A program made the position numbers and the translations under genes. 64,000 nucleotides of DNA from Fragilariopsis cylindrus CCMP1102 (Eukaryota > Bacillariophyta > Bacillariophyceae > Bacillariales > Bacillariaceae): contig FMBT01000292.1 in the NCBI GenBank assembly GCA_900095095.1, forward strand, positions 62,001 to 126,000. The letters are read 5' to 3'. The notes below the pieces were generated by a model. It saw only the letters and a list, made by a program, of their open reading frames with translations, was not told the origin of the DNA and ran no database searches. This document shows, piece by piece, positions 39,501-53,776 of the stretch; within the stretch, counting starts at the first letter, position 1; the number at the start of each line of letters is the position of its first letter.

Positions 39501-42500
39501 ATGCCTCATGCATTTAGATGGTCTAGGACTAGGCACGGGTCTAGCTTCTGATGCCTCGACCACCCTCAAGTTGAAAGCCGAGCAATATCTTTTGAGTCTC
39601 GTACCAGATGGGAGTATCTCAAATGTGCGCAGCGTAGACGATTCTTTTTGCATCCAGAATGGGCAGTTTGGCGTGTTCCCATATTTCGTTAACGTTGGAA
39701 AGTCTATCATTCCAGATTCAACTTTCAATATGACAGCTCCGACAACATCTCTGAATGCATTTCGTGTTTTGCGGGCAATGCAATTAAAGAAACCAATACT
39801 TTTAGAAGGATCGCCTGGGGTTGGCAAGACGTCTTTAATCAGCGCTCTTGCATCCGCATCTGGGAACAAACTTGTCCGGATCAATCTTTCCGAACAAACT
39901 GACGTATCTGATTTGATGGGTAGTGATATCCCGGTTGAAAATTCCACAAATAGTGGACCTTCGTTTGAATGGTGTGATGGAGTTTTATTAACAGCTATCA
40001 AAGAGGGCAGCTGGGTCCTCCTTGATGAGCTCAATTTAGCATCACAAGCTGTACTCGAAGGACTCAATAGCTGTCTGGACCATCGCGCAACTATGTATAT
40101 CCCAGAGCTTGGCGAATCTTTTGTCTGTCCTCCAACTTTCCGTGTGTTTGGGGCTCAAAATCCATTAGGCCAAGGAGGAGGTCGAAAGGGCCTTCCGAAG
40201 TCCTTTCTCAACAGATTTACAAAAGTGTTCATTGATGCTCTTACTGATTCAGATCTACGATCGATTGTATCTTCACGTTTCCATTCGTTCTCAGCAGACT
40301 TTGTCAATCAAATTATTGACTTTAACAATGATATTCATAATGAGGTGATAGAGCTGCGGGAGTACGGGTCAGACGGTGGTCCATGGGAGTTCAATCTACG
40401 AGACGTATTTCGTTGGTGCGAATTAATAGAATCAGGTCGATCATCACATATAGCTGGTGCTCGTGATCTTTACTATCAAAGGTTTCGTACTCAAAGAGAT
40501 AGAGATAAGGTGGATAAGACCTTTCAGAAACATTTTGGAAGCTCTTTGGTTCCAGAATGTCCGCCGAAGTTCAAGGTTCTAGATGATACCATACAAATTG
40601 GTGAAACATTGTTGAGCCGTCTTGACCATTTGGGTGAAACACTTCAGACTAGTAGGACCACTATCCGAGAGTCGGACCTACTTTTCTCCCGGCTGATGCA
40701 AATGGAAGCTGTAGCTCGGTGCATCAATTTAAAGTGGCCTTGTCTTCTTGTTGGCGGGACTGGGACTGGAAAGACAACAATGATATCAAACTTGGCAGGA
40801 CTCTGTAATGCGACTCTTGTCGAACATTGTCTCTCACCTTCTTCTGATGTATCAGAACTTGTGGGTGGATTCGAGCAACGCGAAGCTTTGTCAAGAGAAA
40901 TTCAAGTAATTAAAGATCTTTGCATGTTGGCAAATAAGATCTTAATGGCTGACGCATTCCAGTCGAGAAAGTCTAAATGGTGTTGGGATGTCGCAACAAA
41001 ATTGGACAAATACGTAGATGATTGGAATAACTCTAGTCTTTCTTTTGAAGATCAGACCAAGTTACCGTGGGAGCAAGCAACAAAGCTTTCTGAAATACTC
41101 GCAAGTATGGTCGAAGAAAATATCGCTCTTTCTGATTTTAAGACTCGGGTCAATATTATCGATGAAACCGTTCAGGCGCAGACTCATGAACAAAAATCAG
41201 TTCATAAGCAACAGGATTCTGGTCACTTTGTTTGGCGGGATGGTATTCTGGTGGAGGCTCTGTTGAAAGGCTACTGGCTACTGCTGGAAAATGTTAATCT
41301 GTGTCCATCTTCTGTTCTTGATCGATTAAATTCTGTAACAGAACGCGACGGGTTCTTGCTACTCTCGGAATCAGGAACACAAGATGGCGATAATACCAAT
41401 CATACTCATCGGATAATAAAACCACACAAAAACTTCCGGATATTTTTTACGATGAATGCTACAAATGGAGAGATATCACGTGCAATGAGAAATCGTTGCG
41501 TAGAAATTTCCCTACTGGACTCTACAATGCAAAATTCGCTGCACCCAAGTTGTAATTTACCGAACATTCCAAGTCACGATTTGCCAATCGTCTCATCAAT
41601 CTTTTCAAAAGCACAGATTGTCGACTTTCTTAGCATAATGCGCAGCGCTCGAATTCGCTCTATAGAGCTTGCATCTGCAATCATGGAAACATACGCGAAT
41701 GAACGGCTGCAATCATCGGCATCTTTTGAGGACTTACCTTGCTTGAGAAGTTTCTTAGCATCGCTTCGTATCTTTTCGGGTTTGCTTTCTCGAGGTTTGG
41801 ATCCTAGCGCATCGGAACAAAAATTCATTCAAATTTCATTTGAATTCGAAGAATCGGTCATTGCGAATAAATTTGCGACTGAAACTTTCGATACAATCAC
41901 GAACCAAGAGGCTACCCCTTTACCAGGAAATCTTTTACTCAGTTCGGTTGGTAGCGAGGCCTCTTTAACTACCACTTTATGGGAGGCTCGGCTACTACGA
42001 ACTTTTTCAGGAAAGCAATCAAATGTACAGGATGCAATGACAGCTCTCGGTCTTTTTAATGGATCGAAAAATAATCCAAAAACTGATCGATCTGAATTTA
42101 TTGCGCCAGTTTTCCCTTCATTCCATGAGTTGCAATGTATTTTATCACAATTATTCGTCAAAACGAAGTCACTCGAAGAGCTACAAATGAGAGCCTCTAT
42201 CTTATTTGGGTTTCGAAACCCGGTGGCATATACAATCAAGTGGATGTCGTCAGTGCTCATAGATTCGCTCAATCAGCCTGCTCATTATATGGAACATTCG
42301 TCCATCAATGAGTGTAGTAGTCTAATATGGAGACGTCTGCAACAACGTTTTGTTGAAAATGTATGGATTCGGAACTTGGCGAAAAGAGATAGTGTGTTAG
42401 ATTCATCAAATAATCTCACGGTCCTTGAAGCATCTTACTACATTCACGAGAATCTTCTTGATGGATCGGCGGTACCGTGCTCGGTGACTCGTTTGCTCTA

Positions 42501-45500
42501 TCCATTCTTCCTTACAATCGATAATTGGGTAACAAGTATTCTAACCATCAACGATGACACTGATTTGGTAATTTTTTTACCAACACTGAGACTCGTTTTA
42601 GACGAGCGAGACAAACTCTGGACCCTTTTGAAAGAATTGCCGATCAATCTGACCATACTGAATGGGTTTTCTGCCTTCAATGAAAGTGAATTTATTGTCC
42701 AGTGGCAATGGTTAAGAAAAGTGATGCCGACAAATGAGCTTCGAATTCCCCTGGTAGAAGGTTGGCAAAAAATTATTCTATGGATTGACGCTATAGATAG
42801 GGCTATCTTTGGTGGTCCCCGGCCTACTTGGTCTGCTCATAGAATTCGAAAGAAAATGAATATCCCTCTTGTGCCTCGTCGATCCAGGCATTGGGAGGCC
42901 TTTTTCTCGCTCGAGGATCTTTCCCACGGGTGTTCTCTAATGGCGGACGATCGCTTTGATCCATTTAAGAACAATTCGAATCCCATCGATCTTCAGCAAC
43001 TGATGAATTTAGGCCACCCCAGTCTTTACATAACAGACGAGGAAAAGATGCAACTTCTTGCAGCAATTTGTACATCACAGTTGTCGTGGTATAGTAACAA
43101 AGCTAATGAAAGTACATGGATCGACGAAATTGACTTCCCGAAGAAAATGAATGAAGTTTTCGGTAAATTGAGAGGTTCTTTTGAGATTGAGATTGCTTCA
43201 GCTAGGGTAGATTTGGAAATCCAAACCATTGATGCTCAGGTTGAAGCTAAGGTTCTTGATGAATTGAGGGATTTATCTGCCACGACGATATCAAAGATTA
43301 ATGGATATTGCCTTCTCAAAACAAGACTTCTTGACTTTTTCGGAAAGGTTCAAATATCAGCTTTGGCAGAGTTCTGGTGCGTCCACCAGGAAATTGCCAT
43401 ATGTGGTCAACTTTCGAAGCTGCTGTTGGATTCTTCCGATGACGAGAAATGTATCAGTACGGGGCTTCTCTGTCTGATACCAGGGATGAAAATTCTTGTT
43501 GATAATGCAACATTGAAAACTATATGGACAGTAAGCGACATGCGGGCGTTTCAGATGATGATCTGGGCATTGGATGGGAAACCCCCAGAAAACCTATCAT
43601 TGAAGAATTTACTAAGATCTTTGATACCAACTATTCTATCAACTTTGTCCCGCCACTCTTTTACTGGATCATTTATCTGTACAAATTCAATCTCCGCGTC
43701 GTTGGAGATGCCAGATATGTGGACAAGTGACGAAATACAAAGTGATAATTTATTCAATGATAGTGTGCCAGATAGCAATGAATGCATTGTTGGGAATGCA
43801 AGACTTCGTCAGTCAGTTCGTACTGAAATCTTGCTTCGAATGATTGGAGAGCAGCTATCATTCACAAAAGACCATACTACCCTAAAGTTCTACACTATTG
43901 AAAATGCATTACACCGCGAAAGTCAATCGAGAGAGATATTAAGCATGCTCTCAAATTTCTCGATATCCCCATCAAAAGCACGATTGTATACTTATCATTA
44001 TGTTTTATTTGATATCTTGACGGCTGTCAAGGATGTATTCCAAGACCACACCATGGATGCGGTTTTGTGGTTTGTAAAAAATCCACAGAATTTGACAGCT
44101 TCTAGTATAGATCAGATCAGTTCTGCAGGTGAGGATGTCAAGAATAACTTTTTCGGTCTATTTTGGAAGGAATTATTGCTTCCTTTATTGAAAGCTCTCC
44201 ATCTAGCTTGGAAAGTAGATTCTGTCTCGCCAGAATATGGCGAACATTGTTCTCGAGCATCCATTTATCTTGGACTATTGCGCCTGAATCTTTTAACTCC
44301 TTGTACTCCATTGGACCCTGGAAGGGCTCCTCTTGCGAAGGTCTCACTGATCACAAGACAACTTGTGGATATACAGTCAAGACTTACAGCAGTAACACTG
44401 CATAGTGGGTTTGTACAAGGTGATTTTGATCCAGAAACGTCTGAGACGACGTCCCTCCTTGATACAGCTGACAATCTATCGAGGAAGAAGAAATCACAAC
44501 AGAAAAAGGTGATAGAACGAATTGAATCCGCTCCGGCTTTCAGTGAGTTGTTCCGAGAGGCTAAGGAGTTTCTAACCACAGCGTCAGGAAATGCTGCTAT
44601 ACTGGAATTGGTAGAAGCAATTCACGCCGTAAATGCAAAACAAAATGGAGTAGGAAGCACCAAGAGACGTGCCGAAAATTGGCAACGGACTGCCGCCGCT
44701 TTTTGTAGACGACTCTCGACTGACTTTGGCGCATACGAAGACGTTACTACATCTATCATAGATTCTGTTAGAATGATCCAAGATGGACTGTTTGATCTAA
44801 TGCACCAAGAATTGAGTGCAGTTGGGGATATTGGAAATTATTGCGCAGACGTAATTGGGGAGCTACATCAATACCCAATGTCAGAAGATTCAGATTCTAT
44901 CAAATTTCTTTTTGGTGCAACAGGAATGGAAGTGGGAGTAGCGAACGCACGGTTGCTAGAGCTTGAATCGAAGCCGGAATGCTTCAAAACCCTGTCTATA
45001 GCAATCTTAGCACGCCTTTTTCTTAAAAATGAGATTGTTGGACTTGAGAGAGATGAATTATGGATTTGTTCCCGCATATTTGCGGGGCTAACTAATTCAT
45101 GCGATGAATTGGTAGATCGAAAGGAAGACAGCACTTTGGAAGAAATGGAGGAGAGAGCCTTTAGGGAGCAATTTCCTGATCATCGAAAGGATTTTGATGG
45201 TATCCTGCGAGACACATCAGGGGAAATGGATGGAGAGGATGGTATAGTGGACGAAAAGAAAGACATTCCCGATCTTACATGCAAAGATAGGTCTCTATCA
45301 GATACACAGATAGAACTACTGTATCAAATTTATAATGGCATATTTTCTGGGGAAAAAACAATGCAGATCGATTCTATACGAAAGATGGCTTTTCACACGT
45401 CTTACGCCGCTGCTTATGAATTACACAAGACATTTGAAAATACAGACAATTGCAGCCACGGATCAGAGGTGATGGGAGGACACGTCTTTGCTATGTGTCT

Positions 45501-48500
45501 TTCGTCGATTCCCAAGGTCACAATGGGCAGAGTAAACTCTTATTTTCGAGAGACTTCAAATGTTGTCGACTTCCAGAACGAGGCATGCCCTGCAATGGCT
45601 CTATCAGCTGCTGGACCACTTGAACAGCTTATTGCCCGTACTACACAGCTTCTTACAGCATTTCCTGGTCATTCTATCTTGATTGGCTTGGGCAAGATAT
45701 GCGAAAAAGTGAATAAACTCAACGTGATGACAACTCCAATTGGGAAAGTGATGACAGGTCTCGAGGTCATTCTGAAACAATCTCAAGACTGGGAGCAGCA
45801 TGCAAGCGAAAAGGTTCAAATTGGATCACCTCTTACAGGCATAGGGCGGCTGATTTCTGAATGGAGGAAATTTGAACTAGAAAGCTGGGGAAAATTGATT
45901 CAAGGACGACAAAATAGGCATGTCAACAAAACTAAGAAGCATTGGATACGACTCCACGGCATCCTTGCTAATGAGGAGGTACAAATTGGAGATGCCGATC
46001 AAGTGATAGGCAACATGACATTAGCTGCAAATAGAGCAAGATGTAGTACACCGCAGTGGGTATGGAAAGGATCTGCAAGTATCCGCTCGAAGATTTGTGA
46101 TACGTTGGACAACGTCTGCTTACAAGATTTGAAGGCCCTTGTCAAGGCACTCGATACTTTTATGTTGACTTCTCCTCTAGGAGAATTTGAGGAGCGACTC
46201 ACGATATTAAAAGCATGCGCTGATGAGAGCTCTACGAGCCTCGAAGTTACTGACGCACAATCAACTTGGAAGCTCCAGCAATATAGGACACTATATTCGA
46301 TTTGGATGTATTACAGTCAGTATCTACCCGTCCTGGTAAAGAGGTTACTCGATTTAAGAGCTCCAATTGAAACCGAACTGAAGAACGAGACAAAACTTGC
46401 GAAGTGGGATAATCAATCTTACTATGCAATGGCGGAATCTACGGATAGAAACCAACGAAAAATAATGAAAATTCTGTCGAAATTTGACACATCCTTATAC
46501 CTAAATGTAGGGATCATCATCCAGGAGGAGAATTGCTCGGGGCTACGCTCAAGTGTTGATGTCCACGATGAATTCTGTGCAACGTTCCCCTCTTTTTCCT
46601 CCATGTTTCCGATGAAGGGTATAGCCGAACAAATAGATCCAATTGTCGATTTGAAAACGCGTTATTGCTCTGATCTGGTTTATGTTGATGAAGAACCGAT
46701 CAATGCTCCCGAAGACGGGCATATTTCAAAGATTTCCAAGTACGCCCATAAAATGAAAAATTTACAGGTAAAGAATTCCAGAAAAACCACTAACTCGTGC
46801 GTTCGTATGGGTGGAGATACGGCCTCATTTTTTTGTCAGGCAATCTTCGATCGGATTGAATCACTGAGAGCAAATGGGTCTAGACCCATGAAAGAGAGAG
46901 CTCTTGTGGATCTCTTCCGTGAGTTGAAAGAAAACGGATTTTCGACTACAAAATGGTCAACACCGAGTGAGTTGAAACATATTGAGCAACTCTTCCTTCT
47001 TCCAACACCGAGGCTCGATACTAGAGGAATGAAAAATGTTGCTGACGGGACTCTCGTCAAAGCAGAGCGATACTACGTGAAATGCCTTGCAGAAGTAAAT
47101 GCACTGAGGTCCGAGACAATGATGTTGGGTAGTAATCATATGAGTAGGCGTGAGATGGATATAATGGTCAACCTAAGCTACAGTGGGATACACATGTTAG
47201 TTCAACAGCGTTGTTTGTTATCGAATCTTCTGACTGAGAATCATGAGTTGCAAGAATGTATCGTTTCAATGGAAATCTCAAAGCAAAGTCTACCACTTTG
47301 CCAGTCAGATTTGAAGAGACTGTTAAAGATCTTCCAAGAAAAGCGCACTCTTGCTTTCGAAAGTGTGCGACAGCTTTCTCTTCTTCTCCGATCTACGAAG
47401 CACTTGATCAGCGGAGATAACCAGAATAATTGGACAAGAGATATCATATCAAAGTTGGAATCGCTTTATTCTGAGCCATCGATGGAACAGGAACGGCAGA
47501 GCCATATTTGCTATGTCACTTTGGAAATGCTTCAGGAAATGGATGAGGACAGAAAACAATTGGTAAAGGCGAAGGAATTGATTCGTGAAAGCCGTAGGGA
47601 GTGTAAAGACCTTTCCTGCCTCCCATTAGATCCTTTCGACGCATGCCTAGATAGCATTGAACACGCATTAACCTCAGAATCAGATTGCAGAGGGGTTTCA
47701 AATAAGTCCAAGGAAGAAAATACAGAAGTATCGTCATCCAAATGCTCTGAATTTTCAGAAAAATTATCATCAGTAATAGAACGGGTGCTTTTAAACTATC
47801 AGAGGCTTAATAAAGAAGTAGACTCGATCGATCAACTTGAAGAAACCCCACCAAATATGGCTGACGCTCAGCCTGATATTGATGTTGCTATCTGGGACTG
47901 TCACAAGAAATTTCTCAAATCGTGTGCTTCTGTTGAACTGAAGAAACTAAACGAAAACCTTTTTGCTTTGATCGAGTATGTGTGCGGCTTATATGACGAT
48001 AAATCAATCCCAAATGACCAGCGCGAATGCTGTGTTGGATTGGTTTCAAATGCCAGGGTCCTCATTGTGTATTTACATCAATTATCACAGTCCATGTTAC
48101 AAGATTACGTGCATTTTTATTTTTCTACTGCGAAATTGAACTATATCATACTGAGGTTGTTCAGGTCACTTGTTGCAAAGGGTTATTGCTCGGACAAGAC
48201 TGCCGAAGGAGACGGAGAAGATGAAGGTGATATAAAGGGTATGACATTCGAGGATGACCAAGATGGTACTGGAATGGGCGAAGGCGACGGGAAAAAAGAT
48301 GTCACTGATCAGATTGAAAATGAAGATCAACTATCGGGCTTGAAATCTGACAAGGACAATGAAGACGATCAGAACAAACCAGATGAACCAAAAGAGCTGA
48401 ATGAAGAAGAAGCAGATCAAGGTATGGAGATGGAGGGTGATTTTGATGGGGAGATGTACGATCTACCAGAAAAACCCCAGGACGAGAACGAAATTGAAGA

Positions 48501-50931
48501 ACAAGAAGGAGAGGAACTTGACACAGAAATGGGCGAAGATGCGAATCCTGATGACCAAGTAGTCGATGAAAAAATGTGGAATGACAGCGACGACGAAGAT
48601 GAGATAAACAAAGATGAGGAAAAGTTTGAAGAGGATGCTGGCGTTGAGGGGGAAGCAATCGAAGATGCGATGAGAACCAAAGAAGATGAGGATGAAGGAG
48701 AAAAGCCAGACGGCGACGACAATCCCTCTAAGGAAGATCCACGGGAAAAAAGTCTCGAAGGTGGTCCCGAGGATGTCGAAGACCAAGACGATGACGAGGG
48801 AATCAACGAGGACACCGAAGACCGATACGAAGACCAACACGATGTTGATGTCAGAGGCGACGAAAACGAAGAGGAACAAGAAGGAGCTGACCAACTCGAT
48901 GATCAAATGAATCTGGATGATAATCTTGAACTAGACGATAAAGATCAAGAAGATGACGCAGACGACGCAGATGAAACGGGCGCTGAAGGAAGTGGAGAGA
49001 TCGAAGAAGATAACTCCCTCTCCGACGGATCAGAAGGTGATGATGACCACCCTGATGACGAAAATAACTCTGGTGACGAAGATGAGAAAGCAGAAAATGA
49101 GACGACAGTGAACCAGGCAGAAGGTGCAATGGATCTGGATAACGAAGAGAAGGATGATCCCGAAAGAGACGAAGACGACGATAAAAAAGATGAGGCACAC
49201 CTGGATAAATCAAACGAAGATACTCTAGTAGAAGAAGCTCATGGGATTCGTTCAAAGGATGGAACTGACGCTGTTACAGAGGATTGCGATGAAGAAGAGG
49301 ATCAGGAGGGAGATACAGATGAAGCAAATGACGTTGTTGGTAACCCCTCTGCCGGGAAATCAGATGGTGACCAGGCAGAGGTAGATGGAAATGATGGTGG
49401 GGGTTATAGTGATCAGATAAACGAAGCGGACAATTCAAACTCGAAAGAAAACTCGCAGGATATTCCAAACCCGTTCAAAGACCCAGGAGATGCTTCTAAA
49501 TTCTGGCACCGAAAACTCAATGTCATCGACTCGAACGATTCTCCAGACGAGCCTAATACCGAAGAGAATGCAGTTGACGACGTTGACATATCTCAGGACC
49601 AAAAATCTGGTGACTTTGAATATTCTGCTGACGACCAAAATTCAACCCAAGTTCTAGGCGAGGCAACAAAGGAAGAAGCCGTTGAACTGGACCTTTTAGA
49701 CAAAGATGAGGAGGACAAAAAAGAAGAAGAAGAAGGAGCAAGTGAAGTCTCCAAAGAAAATGAGACTGAAATGACAGAACAACATAAGACTGACAAGAAT
49801 CGTTCCCAGAAAAACCCAAAATCTTCTATGGACCAAAAGGAGCAGATAGATAATGATGATGACTTAAACGAAGATGGCGCTTTCATTGACGAGATATTAA
49901 AGGAAGAAACTGAAGATGAAGATATGGTGAGCGAAGAAGAAGATTCAGATGATGTTATTACAGGAACTCAGGTTGTGTCTGATCTTTCAAAGCTGCGAGT
50001 TGACGAAGACGAGTCCAAGGTAGAAATCAGCCCACGAATTGTGCAGGACGAATACGTAGCCAATGCTACTGCAGCTGAAGCTGATGAAGCTCGTTCGCAG
50101 TGGCTCCGTATCCAAGGTGAAACACAAAGTTTATCGAGAAGGCTGTGTGAAAAACTTCGTCTGGTGATGGAACCTTTGGTTGCGTCGAAACTCCGAGGAG
50201 ACTATCGTACTGGTAAAAGGATCAACATGAAGCGTGTCATCGGATACATTGCAAGTGGATATCGCAAAGATAAGATTTGGTTGCGCAGAACGAAACCTGC
50301 GAAGCGTAATTATCGAGTTCTACTTGCTGTAGATGATTCTGAAAGTATGAAAAAGTCGGGAGCAGGCGAAATGGCATTGCATGCCATGGCAACAGTAGCT
50401 GTTGGAATGAATCAGTTAGAGGTTGGTGAGCTCGGAGTGGCAAGTTTCGGAGAAGACATGAAACTCGTTCATCCTTTCCACATGCCATTCACATCTGAAT
50501 CGGGAGTTAGTGTCGTCAGAAATTTTAAGTTTGATCAGCAGCGGACTCGCATTGCTCTGTGCGTTGAAAGTGCCATGGCGGCTCTAGAAGATTCCGGAGA
50601 CCGATCGTCCATGCAGCTTGTCTTCCTGATCAGCGATGGTAGAATTGAACGAGACAGTAGGTCAGCATTAAAGCGTTTAATACGAGAGATGATGGAACGT
50701 AACATTCTCCTTGCTATGATTATTGTTGAGGGCAAAGAGAAGAAAAAAGATAGTATCCTGAACATGAAAGAGGTCACATTTGAAAAGGGAAAACCTGTTG
50801 TTAAGCGATTTATAGACGATTATCCCTTTCCTTACTACATTGTTCTCGATGATGTTGTGTCTTTACCTGAAGTTTTGGGTGATGCATTGAAGCAGTGGTT
50901 TGAAATGCTTACTCAACTGCAATCATCATAA
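33594..50931 (+). CDS. MDN1: Midasin (MDN1/Rea1), giant AAA ATPase of 60S ribosome assembly
   Basis: Proposed exons 33594-36538, 36628-38354 and 38435-50931 (introns 89 and 80 nt, GTAAGG...TGTAG and GTACGT...TTCAG, phases kept) give 5722 residues. Midasin uses six linked AAA modules to strip assembly factors (Ytm1, Rsa4) from pre-60S particles in nucleolus and nucleoplasm. Walker A motifs, by approximate residue: GPHGSGKSS (458), GETGCGKTT (820), GPTSSGKTT (1250), GDTGCGKTT (1555, rebuilt across intron 2), GSPGVGKTS (2012) and GGTGTGKTT (2327), each followed by EL/DELNLA-type Walker B segments. A long helical linker follows, then an Asp/Glu-rich region at about 4810-5400, and the C-terminal MIDAS/VWA domain with LLAVDDSESMKKSG near 5521 and FLISDGRIERDS. 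Length is typical or slightly long for the family. Exon 3 alone is 12.5 kb. Confidence 0.97.
48190..49960 (+). other. Asp/Glu-rich flexible tail of midasin
   Basis: About 590 codons dominated by GAY/GAR triplets encode an acidic low-complexity tract between the linker and the MIDAS domain, as in yeast and human midasin. The many long minus-strand frames here are a by-product of the codon bias. Confidence 0.9.
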
Positions 50932-51039
50932 TCAAATGGGAAATTTTGAACGTACTTTTTTCTACATGACATTGGTTTTGTATGGAGTCTCGAAAGAAAA
51001 GGAATGTATAAACAAACTAGCTAGTATAAATAGTATGCC

Positions 51040-51254
51040 CTATTTTAATCGATTATAGTTACCAAACTCTGCCGCGTTATTTAACCTGAAAATTGCTTCA
51101 AGATGAGGAGGTGCACGACGACGACGTTTTGAACGACGATTGTCATTGCCCTCCTCACCTAGAAGAAGGTCAGGGTGTGCAGCTGCAGCACTGATAAGAC
51201 CTCCACAGATATTGACATTAGATTAGGAATCCTGAGTTGGTTAGATATTTTTTT

Positions 51255-51290
<36 letters not shown>

Positions 51291-51955
51291 CTGGAGGAAA
51301 AGTAGTATCAACAAAACTTTCTATTATTCCTTGCAACTATACGTAATGCGTGTTTGCGAGCTTCCCATTCTCTTTCTATATCAACTTCGTTCTTGAAGTC
51401 ATCGACCGATCCTTCGAGGTCTTCCGTAATAATAGGTCTCATATCTTTTCTACTACTTGAAGCAAGATACTCTTTTCCGTCCTGCAAAAGATACGATTTC
51501 GCTTCCTTCAAGGATAGGTGGTAGCTTTTACTCTTGATCTTATTTTCCGCTGCTTTTCGACTTCTTGTGGCTTCTGCTGCCACAGGCTGAACGTTACGAT
51601 TGGCTGTTTTTTCTCGTCCTTGATCCACCCTGTTCCTTCTTTGATTACCTAATCTAGTTGGGAGGGTAGGTGGTTCGAACGATGATGGTGGTGTGGAAGG
51701 TGGTGAAGATCGAATGTCTTCTGATCCATCACTCATTGGACTCTCTTGAAATGAGACATTTGTCTGGGGAGAAGCTGTCATATATGGAGAGGGTGATACA
51801 ACATTCCAGTCCCCTGGACTGATCAAAGGCGATTGGTAGCGGTTGCCATCACTGTTACTCGGGGATGTCACATTATGGGAATCCTGAGCTTCATTAAATT
51901 TTGGGCTTTGGGGGGAATTGTTTGTGTTATACCAACTTGAAAGTCCTTCCATCAT
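51040..51955 (-). CDS. Unknown Ser/Pro-rich protein, probably two exons
   Basis: ATG at 51955 opens a Ser/Pro/Asn-rich disordered head (repeated SP pairs, PPSTPPSSFEPPTLPTRLG) followed by a basic helical part (AATRSRK-type, SYHLSLKEAKSYLLQDGKEY). The continuous frame ends at 51308. A better model removes an intron 51201-51342 (GTATAG...GTGGAG, weak acceptor), joining EREWEARKHALR to LISAAAAHPDLLLGEEG and a basic C-terminus SKRRRRAPPHLEAIF ending at TAG 51040-51042; the total is 257 residues in phase, and the intron would contain the CT microsatellite. No family recognised. The SP sites suggest a proline-directed kinase substrate and KRRRR a nuclear signal; both are inference. The second exon is less certain than the first. 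Confidence 0.6.
51261..51289. repeat. (CT)n microsatellite
   Basis: About fourteen CT units after a C run, inside the proposed intron or 3' UTR of the minus-strand gene. Confidence 0.95.
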
Positions 51956-52812
51956 GATCGATTCTATATATAAATATGAATATAAATATTAATATGTATT
52001 CTGTTCTAGTATAACTAATTTCTATTCAATAGTGCTAAAGCGTAGTTGTGCTTCTATTTATTTGTAATGTTAATACTAGCAACAGAAGGAAGCAGCATTC
52101 GTATGCTTTTCGAAGAACAAATTCAGATTTTTATTTGAAACTTCAAACTTGTAAAGGATATATTTTATGTCGTCGCTTACAAGACTAATCATGAATGATG
52201 TGTGATTCAGGCGAACTTCGCGCAAATTATTTTAGACTGTAGGGGGGACTTGTTTCAAACACTGATCATTATCATCAAAGAAAGAAAGTTTGGATTCTTA
52301 CCGTATTTTTTTTGAATGCGGCGTTTGAACACAATTAAGATTTAAATCCATGTCGGGATTAAACAGACAAAATTAGAATTCAAAAGATTAATGCCTTCTT
52401 ATTTTCGATATATGCCTGTTCTCGCGCAATAATAATTATTTGATTTAAAGACAACGTGAATTAATTTCAAATTTCAAAAACCTGAATCAAACGACGGACA
52501 AATCTATGTAAAATGTGATTCGATGGCAACGGCCGCGTTTATTGTTACTGGGTTTTGATTTCACTAACATCAACGACATCCTATAAATAGTTGCATTGTC
52601 GCTCTTGTTTCAAGAAGATATAGTCCCATATAATTTCAAAACTGATCGTGCTAGCTAGCTAGAATAGAATAGAGATAGATAATAATAGTTCAGTTGATCC
52701 GATTTCGAAATCATAAACAACAAAACAACAACAACAACAACAGCAATAGCAATAGCAATAGCAACAGCAATACATCAGAACGACATCATTCAACTACTAC
52801 GAAAAAATTGAA
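51956..52812. other. Divergent intergenic region
   Basis: 857 bp between two divergent genes, so a likely shared promoter region. It contains CTAGCTAGCTAG near 52653, CAACAA/CAATAG trinucleotide and hexanucleotide runs at about 52720-52775, and no coding sequence. Confidence 0.5.
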
Positions 52813-53776
52813 ATGAACAAATATTCCGCTGTTAATACATTGTCATCGTTCGAAACCGAAGGACTTCCATCTGATTTCTTCGTCGATGAATCAGGTATGT
52901 CGAACTACTTTTTTGGTTTTTTGTGTTACAATTTTATGATCGTCGTCGTTGTCGTATTTTTCTAAACTACCTTGTCTGAGGAGATCATTATGAAAGAATG
53001 ATCTTTCTTACCAATTGATTAATCTCACACTTCATCTTCCTCTTCCTTTAATTTTATCTTTTTTGTTTTCATTATAATTTCGACACACTACAGAATCTCA
53101 TTCCGAAATCGAACCTTTTAAAATACATCGTAAACTACTTCGACGGCGACACGTACGGAAGATACAAAAGACTCAGGAACGAGAACGCCAACAACAATTA
53201 GAACAACAACAAAAGCAGAAAGAAGACGAAGAAGAAGAGAGACAGTTGACGAGAGAGCGACAACAGCGTCGTGCGGAGGAAAAAGGAGAGGAAGAAAAAG
53301 AAAAAACACGAGCTTTTATAGTACGACGACGTCATCAAAGAAGTAGTGATGAAATATCTATTATTAGCAAAATTAGTAACAAATACGACGGACGAAAGCA
53401 GGAAGAAGAACGGAAAATACGATTGATGAAGAGATATCAGAATAAGCGTAATAATACGGAAGCACAAGCACAAGCAGTAGCAGCAGCAGCGTATTATGGG
53501 GACTATTATTGCACTTGTACTGTTACCGGGGGAGCAACAACAGGAACAACAACAAATAATAATATCACTTATTCACCTTCTTGGATGATTGCTTCTACTC
53601 CTCCAACGAAGTCTCTGACACCGAAACTGTTATCAACGTCACATAGTAGTACCTTGCACGAAAATACTTCCTGTATGGTAACAAGATCAATGGATATGAA
53701 TTATCGACGTATTTCGTATACACTACCCGAATTTTCTCCTGTTCGACCATCTAAATTCCGCAGACTTCAATTCTAA
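52813..53776 (+). CDS. Unknown Glu/Arg/Gln-rich coiled-coil protein, two exons
   Basis: Exon 1 52813-52894 (ATG, 27 codons plus one base), intron 52895-53093 (GTATGT...CTACAG, 199 nt), exon 2 53094-53776; 254 residues in total. The join gives ...LPSDFFVDESESHSEIEPFK in one frame. The protein has a long charged coiled coil (about 45-130, Q/E/R/K heptads), a Thr/Ala-rich middle and a C-terminus with basic/Ser-Pro character ending SPVRPSKFRRLQF. I recognise no family. It is divergent from the minus-strand Ser/Pro-rich gene. The coding evidence is frame continuity over the intron with canonical sites. Confidence 0.65.

Noticed and set aside
48302-49886. Several long minus-strand frames opposite the midasin acidic region
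   Set aside because: Artefact of GAY/GAR codon repetition on the plus strand; compositions are Ser/Phe/Leu-only.
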